Below are positions 17,628-27,769 of a DNA stretch of 64,000 nucleotides, one piece after another. How positions within the stretch are numbered: the first letter of the stretch is position 1; every line of letters begins with the position of its first letter. Below the pieces are notes generated by a model that ran no database searches, had not been told where the DNA came from, and saw only the letters and a program-made list of their open reading frames with translations. This DNA is from Burkholderia singularis. GTDB lineage: Bacteria > Pseudomonadota > Gammaproteobacteria > Burkholderiales > Burkholderiaceae. Made by a program: the position numbers and the translations under genes. Where the stretch lies: positions 1 to 64,000 of the forward strand of contig NZ_FXAN01000042.1 of NCBI RefSeq assembly GCF_900176645.1, read 5' to 3'.

Positions 17628-17960
17628 ATGAAACTTGAAATCATTGCTGCCGTCGTTATTTCCGCTTTCGCCTCCACGTCTGCATTTGCCGATGGCGGTC
17701 ACGCCTATCCCGTTGTCGCACTAGACAGCAGCGCCGTCGCTGGCGCCAGTGTGACTTCGCCCGCGGCGTTGCAGGCACAAAGCGCAAATACCGTATCGTC
17801 AGGCAAGACTCGGGAGCAGGTTCGGCAAGAGCTGATCCAGGCTTATCACGATGGTTTGTTGCCGACGAGCAAGCTCGACTATCCGCCTAGCGAAGCGACG
17901 ATCGCACGCAACAAGGAACTCCACCGGCTGGTTGAGCCGAAGTGGGCCGCTCAACATTGA
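17628..17960 (+). CDS. DUF4148 exported protein (110 aa)
   Basis: A signal peptide MKLEIIAAVVISAFASTSAF is followed by a short mature protein whose centre is the DUF4148 pattern: KTREQVRQELIQAYHDGLLP, then the YPPSEATIARNKELHR segment. This family is frequent and duplicated in Burkholderia and relatives, and its role is unknown. A GGAGAG site precedes ATG 17628. It has its own promoter space behind the terminator at 17444. Presence inside the metal island suggests metal induction, which is inferred. Confidence 0.85.
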   Translation: MKLEIIAAVVISAFASTSAFADGGHAYPVVALDSSAVAGASVTSPAALQAQSANTVSSGKTREQVRQELIQAYHDGLLPTSKLDYPPSEATIARNKELHRLVEPKWAAQH

Positions 17961-18245
17961 TGCACGCGTCGCTGTTCAAAACCTGGCGCGGCGTGTTCCG
18001 AACGGCCGCGCATTCAACCTGGCTGGCTCGTGCTCGACACGAGCAGACAGACCGCTCGCGCAATCCAGGCCAAGTTTGATGCAGTCGCTGAATGGCGTAA
18101 CTTGTCTCTTGGCCAGGCACGCAAGCGCTGTACTCAAATTCAGCATGAACTCGTCGTGGCGCTCGTATCGAGCGTATGTTTCGGGGCCTAAACATCATTG
18201 CAATTGCGCTGCAATCGGCGGTATCGCAGGACTATAATGCGGCCT

Positions 18246-18614
18246 ATGAAATTGCTCCGGACTATCCTCCTGTTGTTGCTTTGCGCGATGCTGCCCATCA
18301 GTGGGTTGGCAGCGAGCGGGCTGACCGGCGAATGTCCGATGCAGCAATCCATGTCCATGGACTCGGATTCGAGTATGTCCGCCGATATGCGCGGCTGCGA
18401 TTCGATGAACTCGTCGTCGCCGGGAAAAGCCGCTGCGAAGGGCGTGTTCTGCAAGGCCACCGCCGAGTGCCAGTTCGGCAGCCTCTATCATCCAACGGCA
18501 TGTGCCGACGTCAGCCGTCCTGCGGCGTTGGTCTGCTCGGTCGTCTTCCACTACGTCGATTCACTTCCGGTTCGCGACCCCAATGGGCTGTGGCGACCTC
18601 CGCGTCTCATCTAA
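18246..18614 (+). CDS. Exported Met/Cys-rich small protein, hypothetical (122 aa)
   Basis: MKLLRTILLLLLCAMLPISG is a clear signal peptide. The mature part opens with Met-rich, metal-ligand-like sequence (ECPMQQSMSMDSDSSMSADM) and contains five or more Cys spread through the chain, such as VFCKATAECQFGS and HPTACADVS. The protein ends RPPRLI. It lies upstream of cusC in the same direction, and the gap carries three hairpins. It resembles small exported proteins found at the head of cusCBA clusters, but I know no family name. The 17961-18245 space upstream contains no gene I can support. Confidence 0.65.
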   Translation: MKLLRTILLLLLCAMLPISGLAASGLTGECPMQQSMSMDSDSSMSADMRGCDSMNSSSPGKAAAKGVFCKATAECQFGSLYHPTACADVSRPAALVCSVVFHYVDSLPVRDPNGLWRPPRLI

Positions 18615-18630
18615 TCCCACGCTGACAGGT

Positions 18631-18687
18631 TCACCGCGCATGCGGTGAGGTTCGTCCTATGCCAGGACGTGGAATCCCTATGGGATT
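18631..18687 (+). promoter_or_regulatory. Leader with three consecutive hairpins before cusC
   Basis: Three small perfect hairpins follow one another in 57 bases: TCACCGC/GCGGTGA (18631-18648), CGTCCT/AGGACG (18653-18669) and AATCCC/GGGATT (18673-18687). None is followed by a T-run, so this is not a standard terminator. The array sits between the 122-aa gene and cusC and could be an RNA processing or stability element, or a translational control leader. Confidence 0.4.
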
Positions 18688-18706
18688 TCGCCGTTGGGGT
18701 TAGACC

Positions 18707-19999
18707 ATGCCATTTATTTTTGGCACGCCGCGCGGTCGGCGTGCTCTTCGGCGCGTGCCCATCCTTGTTGCCGCGCTGCTTGTCGCGGGCGTCGGGCATG
18801 CGCAGCAAGCTCCTTTCACGCTCGACGCGGCCCTGCAGTCGGCCAGCGACCATTCGGCATCGATGCAAGCCGCGCAAGCGTCCATCCGTGCCAGCTCGGA
18901 GGCGGCCGTCAAGGCCGGCCAACTTCCTGATCCGATGCTCAAAGCCGGTATCGATAACCTGCCGGTGAACGGGCCGCAGCGGTTCACGGTCGGTCAGGAT
19001 TTCATGACGATGCGGCGCATTGGCATCGAGCAGGAGTGGGTGTCCGGCGACAAGCGGCGTCTTCGTTCGGCGCTGGCCAGCGAAATGGTCGGGCGCGAGC
19101 GGGCCGGTTATCTGATGCAGCTCGCAAATGTCCGCCAGCAAACCGCGGCTGCCTGGCTCAACGCCGTCTACGCAAAGCAAGCCGTCGCGCTCCAGCAAGC
19201 ATTGCTGGCTCACATGACGCACGAACTGGCGGCTACCCAAGCCTCCTACCGCGGTGCGAAGGCCAGCGCGGCCGATGTAGTCCAGGCGCAAGCGATGCTG
19301 GCACAGACGCGAGACCAGGTACTCAAAGCGCAGCAGACCTACCAAACCGCACTCATTGCGCTATCGCGTTGGACGGCGGTACCCGTATCCGATGTGAGCG
19401 GTGAACCGCCGGCGCCGGAATCGTTCGTGTCGTCGTTGCCGCCCGACGAATTGCGCCTTTCGCAGCCGACACTCGTGGCGGCTGCCGACGATATCGCGGT
19501 GGCCGAAGCCGATACTGCAGTCGCGAACAGCGAACGCAGTCCGAACTGGACGTGGGAAGTCGCTTACCAGCAGCGCGGCGGTGCGTATTCGAACATGGTG
19601 TCGGTGGGCGTGACCATCCCGCTGCCGCTGAACCGAAAGAACCGTCAGAACCGAGACGTCGCCGAAAAAGCCGAACTGGCGACGAAGGCTCGGTTGATGT
19701 ACGACGACACGCTTCGGCAGATCCAGACCGATATCCGCACGCAGTCCGCTACGCTGACGAGCGGCCGCGAGCGTATCGCCAACCTGAGCCGGTCGCTTCT
19801 GCCTGCCGCTGACCAGCGCGTGCAACTCGCCGACGCTGCCTACCGGGCCGGCACCGGCTCGCTTGCGGACACGTTTGCTGCCCGCCGCGCGCAATTGGAA
19901 GCGCAGCTTCAAGTGCTCGATCTGAAGCGCGAGGTGTCGCAAACCTGGGCCCGGCTCGAATATCAAGTGGTTCCGTCAACGATGGCCGTAGCCCAGTGA
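18707..19999 (+). CDS. cusC: CusC-like TolC-family outer-membrane channel (430 aa)
   Basis: The outer-membrane factor of a heavy-metal RND pump. After an N-terminal export signal (centred on RVPILVAALLVAGVGHA), the OMF repeat begins with FTLDAALQSASDHSASMQAA. Typical segments are AVKAGQLPDPMLKAGIDNLP and IPLPLNRKNRQNRDVAEKAE. No lipobox Cys is seen, so it is probably not a lipoprotein, unlike E. coli CusC. The stop is followed after 11 bases by cusB, and the arrangement cusC-cusB-cusA is canonical. The start codon choice at 18707 is reasonable, but an internal start a few residues later is possible. Confidence 0.88.
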   Translation: MPFIFGTPRGRRALRRVPILVAALLVAGVGHAQQAPFTLDAALQSASDHSASMQAAQASIRASSEAAVKAGQLPDPMLKAGIDNLPVNGPQRFTVGQDFMTMRRIGIEQEWVSGDKRRLRSALASEMVGRERAGYLMQLANVRQQTAAAWLNAVYAKQAVALQQALLAHMTHELAATQASYRGAKASAADVVQAQAMLAQTRDQVLKAQQTYQTALIALSRWTAVPVSDVSGEPPAPESFVSSLPPDELRLSQPTLVAAADDIAVAEADTAVANSERSPNWTWEVAYQQRGGAYSNMVSVGVTIPLPLNRKNRQNRDVAEKAELATKARLMYDDTLRQIQTDIRTQSATLTSGRERIANLSRSLLPAADQRVQLADAAYRAGTGSLADTFAARRAQLEAQLQVLDLKREVSQTWARLEYQVVPSTMAVAQ

Positions 20000-20010
20000 A
20001 GGAGCGCAAC

Positions 20011-21540
20011 ATGACGAAGAAACCACTGATGCGCGCAATTTTTGCGGCATTCGCCGGCGCAGCGTTGCTTGGCGCAGGCTATTTCGCCGGCACGCGCCAT
20101 GCCTCGACGAACGAGACGGCGATGTCTGCCGCCAACGCCGCTTCGGGCGACAAAATCGACCCGAAGACCGGCCGGAAGGTGCTGTACTGGCACGACCCGA
20201 TGGTGCCGAGCCAGCACTTCGACAAGCCTGGTAAGTCTCCCTTCATGAACATGCAACTCGAACCGGTTTACGCCGATGAAGGCGGCAGTGCGTCCGGCAT
20301 CAAGATCGACTCGGGCCTGCAGCAGAATCTCGGGATTCGCTATGCGACCGTTCGCCGGCAAGAGACAGCGGCTGGATTCGACGCGGTCGGCACCACACAG
20401 TTCGACGAATCCCGCTCGGACGTCGTTCAATCGCGTGTGACCGGTTACATCGATCACCTGTACGCCAGTGCGCCGATGCAGCGCATCGCCAAGGGCGCGC
20501 CGATCGCATCTCTGTTCGTGCCTGACTGGCTGGCACCGCAAGAGGAATATCTTGCGCTCAAGCGCGGCGGGCTGGATAGCAGCCTGCTCGATGCGTCGCG
20601 TGCGCGGATGCGTGCACTGTCGATTCCGGACGGCGTGATCGCGAGCCTCGACAGGACCGGCAAAGCGCAAACCCATGTCGTTCTATCGTCACCGGAGACG
20701 GGCGTCGTTAGCGAACTCAATGTTCGGGACGGCGCGATGGTGGCACCCGGGCAGACGTTGGCAAAGATTGCCGGCCTGTCGAAGCTCTGGCTGATCGTCG
20801 AGATTCCGGAGGCGCTTGCGCTGACGGTGCAGCCGGGAATGGCGGTCGACGCGACGTTTGCCGGTGATCCGGCGCAACACTTCACCGGGCACATCCGCGA
20901 AATCCTGCCGGGCATCAGCACGAGCAGCCGCACGCTGCAGGCTCGCCTGGAAATCGACAATGCATCGCTGAAACTGACGCCCGGCATGCTGATGCGTGTG
21001 CGCGTCGCCGGCCGGAAGAACGTTTCTCGATTGCTCGTGCCGTCCGAAGCGGTCATTACCACCGGCAAGCGATCGGTCGTCATCGTTAAGAACAGCGACG
21101 GTCGCCTGCAGCCTGCCTCGGTAACCATCGGCAATGATGCCGGCGACGAAACCGAAGTGCTCAGTGGATTGAACGAAGGCGATACCGTCGTCGCGTCGGG
21201 ACAGTTCCTCATCGATTCGGAGGCGAGCCTCAAGTCCGTTCTGCCACGGCTTGAAGGAAACGCCGGCTCGAATGTAGCGATGCCCGCATCGGGTCCGGCC
21301 ACCGCCGTGCAATCTTATGAGACCACCGGCAAGGTCGAAAAGGTCACGGCCACGGACATCACGTTTTCTCACCAACCCGTGCCGGCGCTCGGCTGGGGGG
21401 CGATGACGATGGCGTTCAACAAGCCGGCTGCAAACGCCTTTCCTGACGTAAAGGCCGGGCAGACCGTGCATTTCGTCTTCGAGCAAACGGACGACGGCTA
21501 CCAATTGACGAAGGTTGAACCGCTCGGAGGCGCCAAATGA
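20011..21540 (+). CDS. cusB: CusB-like membrane-fusion protein with N-terminal metal-binding motif and C-terminal CusF domain (509 aa)
   Basis: The periplasmic adaptor of the copper RND pump. An N-terminal anchor ([20 protein letters not shown]) is followed by a heavy-metal-binding [10 protein letters not shown] segment (residues 59-85) with Met ligands. The barrel-sandwich hybrid, beta-barrel and membrane-proximal domains come next ([37 protein letters not shown]). The last 72 residues, starting [15 protein letters not shown] and containing [10 protein letters not shown], form a fused CusF domain. So one polypeptide holds adaptor and chaperone. The start at 20011 follows a GGAG site. The stop overlaps cusA by ATGA. 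Confidence 0.93.
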   Translation: MTKKPLMRAIFAAFAGAALLGAGYFAGTRHASTNETAMSAANAASGDKIDPKTGRKVLYWHDPMVPSQHFDKPGKSPFMNMQLEPVYADEGGSASGIKIDSGLQQNLGIRYATVRRQETAAGFDAVGTTQFDESRSDVVQSRVTGYIDHLYASAPMQRIAKGAPIASLFVPDWLAPQEEYLALKRGGLDSSLLDASRARMRALSIPDGVIASLDRTGKAQTHVVLSSPETGVVSELNVRDGAMVAPGQTLAKIAGLSKLWLIVEIPEALALTVQPGMAVDATFAGDPAQHFTGHIREILPGISTSSRTLQARLEIDNASLKLTPGMLMRVRVAGRKNVSRLLVPSEAVITTGKRSVVIVKNSDGRLQPASVTIGNDAGDETEVLSGLNEGDTVVASGQFLIDSEASLKSVLPRLEGNAGSNVAMPASGPATAVQSYETTGKVEKVTATDITFSHQPVPALGWGAMTMAFNKPAANAFPDVKAGQTVHFVFEQTDDGYQLTKVEPLGGAK

Positions 21541-24500
21541 TTGCGCGTGTCATCCACTGGTCCATTCACAACAGGCTCCTGGTGCTGCTCGCGACCGTGC
21601 TCATCGCTGCGTGGGGCGTTTACTCGCTCAAGGAAACGCCGCTCGACGCATTGCCCGACCTCTCGGATACACAGGTCATCATCAAGGCTTCGTATCCCGG
21701 CAAGGCTCCGCAGGTCATCGAGGACCAGGTGACGTATCCGCTGACAACGACGCTGCTCGGCGTACCGGGCGCGAAGACCATTCGCGCGTACTCATCGTTC
21801 GGCGATGCATTCGTCTACGTGCTGTTCGACGACAAGACTGATCAGTATTGGGCACGCTCACGTGTGCTGGAGTACCTGAATCAGGTACAAAGCCGTCTGC
21901 CTCAGGGCGCGACCGTTTCGCTCGGACCCGACGCGACGGGTGTCGGCTGGGTATACGAGTACGCACTCGTTGACCGGAGCGGGAAGCACGACCTCGGGCA
22001 GTTGCGTGCACTCAATGACTGGTTCCTCAAGTTTGAGCTGAAGTCGGTGCCTGATGTCTCCGAAGTCGCCAGCATTGGCGGCATGGTGCGCCAATACCAG
22101 GTCGTATTGGACCCCGACAAGTTGCGCGCCTATGGCATCACGCAATCGACGGTTGCCGATGCGCTTGGCAAGGCGAACCAGGCGTCCGGCGGCTCGGTCG
22201 TCGAACTCGCCGAATCCGAGTATATGGTGCGCTCGTCCGGCTATCTGCGCTCGCTGGATGACTTCCGCCATATCGTGCTCCGCACGAACGACACTGGCAC
22301 GCCCGTGCTGTTGGGCGACGTTGCGCGTATCCAGATCGGTCCGGAGATGCGCCGCGGCATCGCCGAGCTGAACGGCGAAGGGGAGGTCGCTGGTGGCGTC
22401 ATCGTCATGCGTTCGGGCAAGAACGCTTTGAACACTATCGGCGCGGTAAAGGCAAAGCTCGAGGATCTGAAGCACTCGTTGCCAGCCGGCATCGAGGTTG
22501 TCACGACTTACGACCGCTCGCAGCTTATCGAGCGCGCGGTCGGCAACCTGAAAGACAAGCTCATCGAGGAATTCATCATCGTTGCGCTCGTCTGTGCAGT
22601 ATTTCTGTTCCATCTGCGCAGCGCGTTCGTCGCCATTTTGTCGCTGCCGCTTGGCGTGCTGGCTGCATTCATCGTCATGCGTTACCAGGGCGTGAATGCG
22701 AACCTGATGTCGCTGGGCGGCATCGCGATTGCGATCGGCGCGATGATCGACGCGGCCATCGTGATGATCGAAAATGCACACAAGCATTTGGAAGCCTATG
22801 AGCATGAGCATCCGGAATTGCGGATATCAATGGCGCATCGTTGGAAGCTGATCGCGACGTCTGCAGCGGAAGTCGGGCCGGCGTTGTTCTTCTCGCTGCT
22901 CATCATCACGCTGTCGTTCGTTCCTGTCTTCTCGCTCGAAGGCCAGGAAGGCAAGCTGTTTTCGCCGCTCGCCTTTACGAAGACGTACACGATTGCCGCT
23001 GCCGCCGGATTGTCCGTGACGCTTGTGCCCGTGCTGATGGGCTATCTGATCCGTGGGCGCATTCCGCATGAAAACGCGAACCCCATCAACCGCGTGTTGA
23101 TTCAACTGTACAAGCCACTACTTGACGGAACACTGCGGCGTCCATGGTTCGCGATCGGTCTGGCGGCCGCTGCATTGGCGCTGACGATTATCCCGATCTC
23201 GCGGCTCGGAGGCGAGTTCATGCCGCCGCTCGATGAGGGCGACTTGCTGTACATGCCGACTGCACTGCCCGGAATGTCGGCGGCAAAGGCATCGGAGCTG
23301 TTGCAGCAGACTGATCGGCTGATCAAGACGGTGCCCGAGGTGGCAACGGTATTCGGCAAGTCCGGACGCGCCGATACGGCGACCGACCCCGCGCCGCTGG
23401 AGATGTTCGAGACGACGATACAGTTCAAACCACGTGATCAGTGGCGGCCTGGCATGACGCCGGAGAAGCTCGTCGACGAGTTGGACCGGACCGTCAAGGT
23501 GCCGGGCCTGTCGAACGTCTGGGTACCGCCGATCCGGAACCGGCTCGACATGCTGTCCACGGGTATCAAGACGCCGGTCGGGGTCAAGATCTCAGGGCCC
23601 GACCTGACGCAAATCGACAGCATTGCGACGCAGGTCGAAGCGGCCGTGAAGAACGTGCCCGGCGTGACATCCGCGCTGGCGGAGCGACTGAACGGCGGCC
23701 GATACATCGATGTCGACATCGATCGGCTCGCGGCCGCACGATATGGTTTGTCGGTCGCGGACATCCAGTCGGTCGTGTCGTCGGCTGTCGGTGGCGAAAA
23801 CGTCGGCGAGGTGATCGCCGGCCGCGAGCGCTTTCCGATCAATATCCGTTATCCACGCGAAGTCCGGGACTCGCTTGAAAAGTTGCGGCAGTTGCCCGTC
23901 GTCACGGACCGAGGTGCGCAAATTCAACTCGGCGACGTTGCGCACATCACGATCGCCGACGGTCCGCCGATGATTCGTAGCGAGAATGCGCGGCTGTCCG
24001 GCTATGTGTACGTGGATATCCGCAATACGGATCTTCAGTCCGCAGTGCAGGCCATGCAGAAGGCCGTTGCGCGGCAGGTCAAACTTCCGCCAGGCTATTC
24101 AATCGCCTGGTCGGGACAGTTCGAGTATCTGGAGCGGGCAGCGGCAAAGCTGCGTATGGTCATCCCCGTTACGCTCGCCGTCATCTTCGTGCTGCTGTTC
24201 CTGACGTTCAATTCCGCAGCGGATGCATTGTTGCTGATGTCGACCGTGCCGTTTGCACTCGTCGGCGGGTTCTGGCTCATCTGGATGCTGGGGCACGCGG
24301 TCTCCGTCGCAACGTCGGTCGGTTTCATTGCCCTGGCTGGCGTGGCCGCCGAATTCGGCGTCGTGATGCTACTTTACCTGAAGGGTGCATTGAACCGGCG
24401 GCTGGAAGCGGGCGAGCCGCTCACTGAAGCATTGCTGCTTGATGCGATTCGCGAAGGCGCTGTGTTGCGTGTGCGGCCGAAAGCAATGACGGTCGCGGTC

Positions 24501-24743
24501 GTGCTGGCCGGCCTCATTCCCATCATGATGGGGCAGGGTGCCGGCTCCGAAGTCATGCAGCGTATTGCCGCCCCGATGGTGGGTGGCATGATTACTGCGC
24601 CGTTGCTTTCCATGTTCGTGATCCCGGCTGCCTGGTTGTTGCTGCAGGGCCGTCGTGTGCGAGCGGCCAGTGATGCACCAACGTTCGATTCAATACCATC
24701 TGGCTCGAAAACGGGTTTTCCCCGGTCTGGAGAAAACCGATGA
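21537..24743 (+). CDS. cusA: CusA-like heavy-metal RND efflux pump (1068 aa)
   Basis: The inner-membrane pump of the CusCBA system exporting Cu(I)/Ag(I) to the outside. Length 1068 is typical of the HME-RND group (CusA about 1047). The start [20 protein letters not shown], the TM4 motif [20 protein letters not shown] with its proton-relay Asp, and two large periplasmic loops are present. The second half repeats the fold ([20 protein letters not shown], a hallmark of HME pumps). The copper-type Met triad cannot be fixed by eye but the sequence is closer to CusA than CzcA in my judgement. It is coupled to cusB by ATGA. At the 3' end its own stop overlaps a short remnant ORF. Confidence 0.95.
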   Translation: MIARVIHWSIHNRLLVLLATVLIAAWGVYSLKETPLDALPDLSDTQVIIKASYPGKAPQVIEDQVTYPLTTTLLGVPGAKTIRAYSSFGDAFVYVLFDDKTDQYWARSRVLEYLNQVQSRLPQGATVSLGPDATGVGWVYEYALVDRSGKHDLGQLRALNDWFLKFELKSVPDVSEVASIGGMVRQYQVVLDPDKLRAYGITQSTVADALGKANQASGGSVVELAESEYMVRSSGYLRSLDDFRHIVLRTNDTGTPVLLGDVARIQIGPEMRRGIAELNGEGEVAGGVIVMRSGKNALNTIGAVKAKLEDLKHSLPAGIEVVTTYDRSQLIERAVGNLKDKLIEEFIIVALVCAVFLFHLRSAFVAILSLPLGVLAAFIVMRYQGVNANLMSLGGIAIAIGAMIDAAIVMIENAHKHLEAYEHEHPELRISMAHRWKLIATSAAEVGPALFFSLLIITLSFVPVFSLEGQEGKLFSPLAFTKTYTIAAAAGLSVTLVPVLMGYLIRGRIPHENANPINRVLIQLYKPLLDGTLRRPWFAIGLAAAALALTIIPISRLGGEFMPPLDEGDLLYMPTALPGMSAAKASELLQQTDRLIKTVPEVATVFGKSGRADTATDPAPLEMFETTIQFKPRDQWRPGMTPEKLVDELDRTVKVPGLSNVWVPPIRNRLDMLSTGIKTPVGVKISGPDLTQIDSIATQVEAAVKNVPGVTSALAERLNGGRYIDVDIDRLAAARYGLSVADIQSVVSSAVGGENVGEVIAGRERFPINIRYPREVRDSLEKLRQLPVVTDRGAQIQLGDVAHITIADGPPMIRSENARLSGYVYVDIRNTDLQSAVQAMQKAVARQVKLPPGYSIAWSGQFEYLERAAAKLRMVIPVTLAVIFVLLFLTFNSAADALLLMSTVPFALVGGFWLIWMLGHAVSVATSVGFIALAGVAAEFGVVMLLYLKGALNRRLEAGEPLTEALLLDAIREGAVLRVRPKAMTVAVVLAGLIPIMMGQGAGSEVMQRIAAPMVGGMITAPLLSMFVIPAAWLLLQGRRVRAASDAPTFDSIPSGSKTGFPRSGENR

Positions 24744-24766
24744 AGAGCCTGTTCGTTTCCGTCTGA
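24740..24766 (+). pseudogene. Eight-residue stub of a lost exported-protein gene after cusA
   Basis: An ATG overlapping the cusA stop (ATGA) opens the frame MKSLFVSV and then stops at TGA 24764-24766. The stub looks like the first residues of a signal peptide (as in cusF-type genes that often follow cusA) cut off by a rearrangement. The sequence after the stop does not continue that peptide in another frame. Confidence 0.45.
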
Positions 24767-24798
24767 CGCAATGGCGCGTTTGGACGGAGGAGCCGTTC

Positions 24799-24870
24799 AC
24801 GAATATTGGAGAAGCCGTGAAGTCATCTGGTGTGCCGGCCAAGATGATTCGTCACTGTGAGGAAGTTTCA
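24799..24870 (+). pseudogene. MerR/CueR-family regulator remnant (N-terminal HTH fragment)
   Basis: In frame, ACG-AAT-ATT-GGA reads [20 protein letters not shown] and EEVS, matching the first 23 residues after the initiator of CueR/MerR regulators (MNIGEAAKxSGVxAKMIRYYE). The expected ATG is replaced by ACG and the conserved YYE is HCE; after EEVS the homology ends in unrelated sequence. So it is a decayed, truncated copper regulator. It lies between cusA and the copper ATPase, exactly where a cueR would control copA in many proteobacteria. Confidence 0.75.
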
Positions 24871-24946
24871 GGGCGGGGCTCAAGGGCCAGGCCGCTCCGT
24901 GGGGGGAGTGGGGAAGCGCCTGAGCAGATTATCGAGGAGCGTCAAG

Positions 24947-27388
24947 ATGAACGATCGAGATAGCGAAGGTAGGCCGTATCACCAACGAATTTCAGGGCAT
25001 GCGCCGTCGAGCACCGATGATGTGGGCAGCGCGGGCAAGCGCGACACGCGTACCGGGCATGGCGGACACGCGCATCAGCATGGGGAGCACCGCGTGCCAG
25101 CCGATACCGCCCGCGCCTTGCGCGACCCGGTTTGCGGGATGAACGTTACAAATGCGTCACGTTTTCATACCGAGCACGACGGAAAACCATACTACTTCTG
25201 CAGCAACGCATGCGTGACGAAGTTCAAGTCGGCACCGGAGAAGTACGTTGAATCCCGACCCCCTGAGCCGGCGGCGCCGATACCGGAGGGCGCGCTCTAT
25301 ACGTGCCCGATGCACCCGGAGATTCGTCAGGACCATCCCGGTCAATGTCCGATATGCGGCATGGCCCTGGAGCCGATCCTGCCCAGCATCGACGAAGGTG
25401 AAAACCCCGAGCTGGTGGATTTTCGGCGCCGCTTCTGGTGGACATTGCCGCTGACCGCAGTCGTCTTTGTGCTGGCGATGTTCGGCCATCGCGTCGAACT
25501 GCTGCCGGCGTCAACCGAGAGTTGGATCGAGTTCGTGCTTTCCACGCCGGTGATCCTATGGGCGGGCTTCCCGTTTTTCGAGCGGTGTGTCCGTTCGTTC
25601 CTGAACCGCAGCCCGAACATGTGGACGCTCATCGGGCTCGGTACGGGGGCTGCCTACATTTACAGCGTCGTCGCCACCGTTTTCCCGGGCGCGTTTCCTT
25701 CGACATACAGTGCACACGGCCGTGTGAGCGTCTATTTCGAAGCCGCGGCCGTTATTATTTCGCTCACCCTGCTCGGGCAGCTGCTCGAACTGAAGGCCCG
25801 CTCGCAAACGTCAGCTGCCATTAAGGCGCTCCTCGGCCTCGCTCCCAAGACTGCGCGACGCATCAATGGCGATGGCTCGGAGGAGGATGTGCCATTGTCC
25901 CACGTGCATGTGGGAGATCTGCTTCGAGTCCGGCCGGGTGAGAAGGTCCCTGTGGATGGCGTGGTGACCGACGGCTCGAGTTCGCTCGATGAATCCATGA
26001 TTACCGGGGAGCCCATTCCCGTAACGAAGCGTGTCGGTGACCATGTCATCGGTGCGACGATGAATGCGACTGGCAGTCTCGTCATCCGGTCCGAAAAGGT
26101 GGGCTCTCAGACGGTGCTGTCACAAATCGTACAGATGGTTGCCCAGGCCCAGCGCTCCAGAGCACCGATGCAGCGGATGGCTGACAAAGTGGCCGGCGTA
26201 TTCGTTATGGTCGTCGTCGGCATAGCGCTGTTGACGTTCGTGGCATGGGGCCTCGTTGGGCCCGAGCCCAGTTGGGTATTTGGCCTCATCAATGCAGTCG
26301 CGGTGCTCATTATCGCGTGCCCCTGCGCGCTTGGCTTGGCTACGCCGATGTCCATCATGGTCGCCAGTGGCAAAGGCGCATCGAGCGGCGTTCTCTTCCG
26401 GGATGCCGCGGCGATCGAAAATCTGCGCAAGGTCGACGTACTAATTGTCGACAAGACGGGTACCTTGACCGAGGGCCGTCCTGCCTTCGAACGCGCTTTG
26501 GGCGCTGACGGCTATACACCGGACGAGGTGCTTCGACTGGCGGCCAGTCTAGACCAGGGTAGCGAACATCCACTTGCCGCGGCCATTGTGGCAGCTGCCC
26601 GTGAGAAGACATTGAAGCTCGACCGTGTCGAGAATTTCGAGTCCGTAACAGGCATCGGCGTGCGAGGCGTCATTGCCGGCCGCTCATTGGCATTGGGCAA
26701 CACCGCGATGATGCAGACTGATTCCGTATCGGTCGAGCTGCTCGCAAAGGAAGCGGATGGCATGAGGGAGCAGGGTTCGAGCGTCATGTATATGGCGGTG
26801 GACCGACGTTTGGCCGGGCTCTTGGCGGTCTCGGACCCGATCAAGGCGACGACGCCGGAAGCGCTCGCGACGTTGACGGAAAATGGCATTCGAGTCGTGA
26901 TGGCAACGGGCGACGGCGTGGCGACGGCCAAGGCCGTCGCCGGGAAACTCGGTGTCGATGAATTTCATGGCGAGGTCAAGCCGGCCGACAAACTCGATTT
27001 GGTGACGAAGTTTCAGCAAGCCGGGCACATCGTAGCGATGGCTGGCGACGGTATCAACGACGCACCGGCGCTGGCCAAGGCCGATGTGGGTGTTGCCATG
27101 GGAACGGGAACCGACGTGGCGATGAACAGCGCGCAGATCACCCTCGTGAAGGGCGATTTGCGAGGTATCGCGCGTGCTCGCGAGCTGTCGGAAGCGACTG
27201 TCGCGAATATGAAACAGAACCTAGGTTTCGCGTTCGTCTACAACGCGCTTGGCGTTCCGCTGGCGGCCGGCGTGCTTTATCCGGTCACCGGGCTATTGCT
27301 CTCGCCAATGATTGCCGCGCTTGCGATGAGTCTGAGTTCTGCGTCGGTCATCTCGAATGCGCTGAGGCTGCGCAATGCGAGGATTTAG
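24947..27388 (+). CDS. Copper-translocating P-type ATPase with YHS and heavy-metal-binding N-terminus (813 aa)
   Basis: A P1B ATPase exporting Cu(I) or Ag(I) from the cytoplasm. The N-terminus is His-rich ([12 protein letters not shown]), then a YHS domain at about residues 58-100 ([21 protein letters not shown]) and a [20 protein letters not shown] motif at 118-138. The membrane and catalytic core includes [11 protein letters not shown] (transport CPC), [10 protein letters not shown] (phosphorylated Asp), [10 protein letters not shown] and [11 protein letters not shown]. There is no classical CxxC HMA domain, so it resembles the CopF/SilP type. The start at 24947 follows a GAGGAG site; the longer open frame upstream is part of the scar. 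No regulator remains beside it. Confidence 0.94.
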   Translation: MNDRDSEGRPYHQRISGHAPSSTDDVGSAGKRDTRTGHGGHAHQHGEHRVPADTARALRDPVCGMNVTNASRFHTEHDGKPYYFCSNACVTKFKSAPEKYVESRPPEPAAPIPEGALYTCPMHPEIRQDHPGQCPICGMALEPILPSIDEGENPELVDFRRRFWWTLPLTAVVFVLAMFGHRVELLPASTESWIEFVLSTPVILWAGFPFFERCVRSFLNRSPNMWTLIGLGTGAAYIYSVVATVFPGAFPSTYSAHGRVSVYFEAAAVIISLTLLGQLLELKARSQTSAAIKALLGLAPKTARRINGDGSEEDVPLSHVHVGDLLRVRPGEKVPVDGVVTDGSSSLDESMITGEPIPVTKRVGDHVIGATMNATGSLVIRSEKVGSQTVLSQIVQMVAQAQRSRAPMQRMADKVAGVFVMVVVGIALLTFVAWGLVGPEPSWVFGLINAVAVLIIACPCALGLATPMSIMVASGKGASSGVLFRDAAAIENLRKVDVLIVDKTGTLTEGRPAFERALGADGYTPDEVLRLAASLDQGSEHPLAAAIVAAAREKTLKLDRVENFESVTGIGVRGVIAGRSLALGNTAMMQTDSVSVELLAKEADGMREQGSSVMYMAVDRRLAGLLAVSDPIKATTPEALATLTENGIRVVMATGDGVATAKAVAGKLGVDEFHGEVKPADKLDLVTKFQQAGHIVAMAGDGINDAPALAKADVGVAMGTGTDVAMNSAQITLVKGDLRGIARARELSEATVANMKQNLGFAFVYNALGVPLAAGVLYPVTGLLLSPMIAALAMSLSSASVISNALRLRNARI

Positions 27389-27452
27389 GTCATTCGGTGA
27401 CGTTGGCGTGGGATGTATTGTCTACCGCGGCAACGAGTGACGAGGAGTGGTT

Positions 27453-27472
27453 TATACTCCCCCCCACTATAT
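27453..27472 (+). promoter_or_regulatory. DmeR/RcnR-type operator
   Basis: TATACTCCCCCCCACTATA (27453-27471 region) has a C7 tract flanked by TATA inverted arms. RcnR/DmeR-class regulators recognise precisely such sites: a G/C tract within A/T-rich inverted repeats. It lies 12 bases upstream of the dmeR start, overlapping the probable promoter. Specific binding is inferred. Confidence 0.75.
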
Positions 27473-27484
27473 GAGGGAGCCGCC

Positions 27485-27757
27485 ATGAGCCACACTGTCA
27501 AGGAAAAGCAGAAGCTGCTGAATCGCGTCCGCCGCATCAAGGGACAGGTCGAAGCGATCGAACGTGCGCTGGAAGAAGAGCGCGGCTGTAACGAAATCCT
27601 CCAGCGCATCACGAGTAGCCGCGGCGCGATGAACGGGCTGCTCGCGGTCGTGCTCGAGGATCACATCCGCAGCCATTTCGTCGACGCCGAGGGGCACGAA
27701 GACGAGGGCAGCGCGACCGAGCAATTGATCGAAGTCGTTCACAGCTATTTCAAGTAA
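27485..27757 (+). CDS. dmeR: DmeR-like metal-responsive repressor, CsoR/RcnR/FrmR family (90 aa)
   Basis: A small all-helical repressor beginning MSHTVKEKQKLLNRVRRIKG, highly similar to the RcnR and FrmR openings. His3 and a Cys (GCNEILQRITSSRGAMNGLL) supply the ligands of the H-C-H-H type expected for Co/Ni sensing. A further His lies in VLEDHIRSHFVDAEGHEDEG. Placement directly upstream of dmeF (12-base gap) and the operator above identify it as DmeR rather than a formaldehyde sensor. The start at 27485 matches the RcnR family start and has a GGGAG site. It would release the operon promoter when Co or Ni binds. Confidence 0.88.
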   Translation: MSHTVKEKQKLLNRVRRIKGQVEAIERALEEERGCNEILQRITSSRGAMNGLLAVVLEDHIRSHFVDAEGHEDEGSATEQLIEVVHSYFK

Positions 27758-27769
27758 TCGGGGGCTGTG

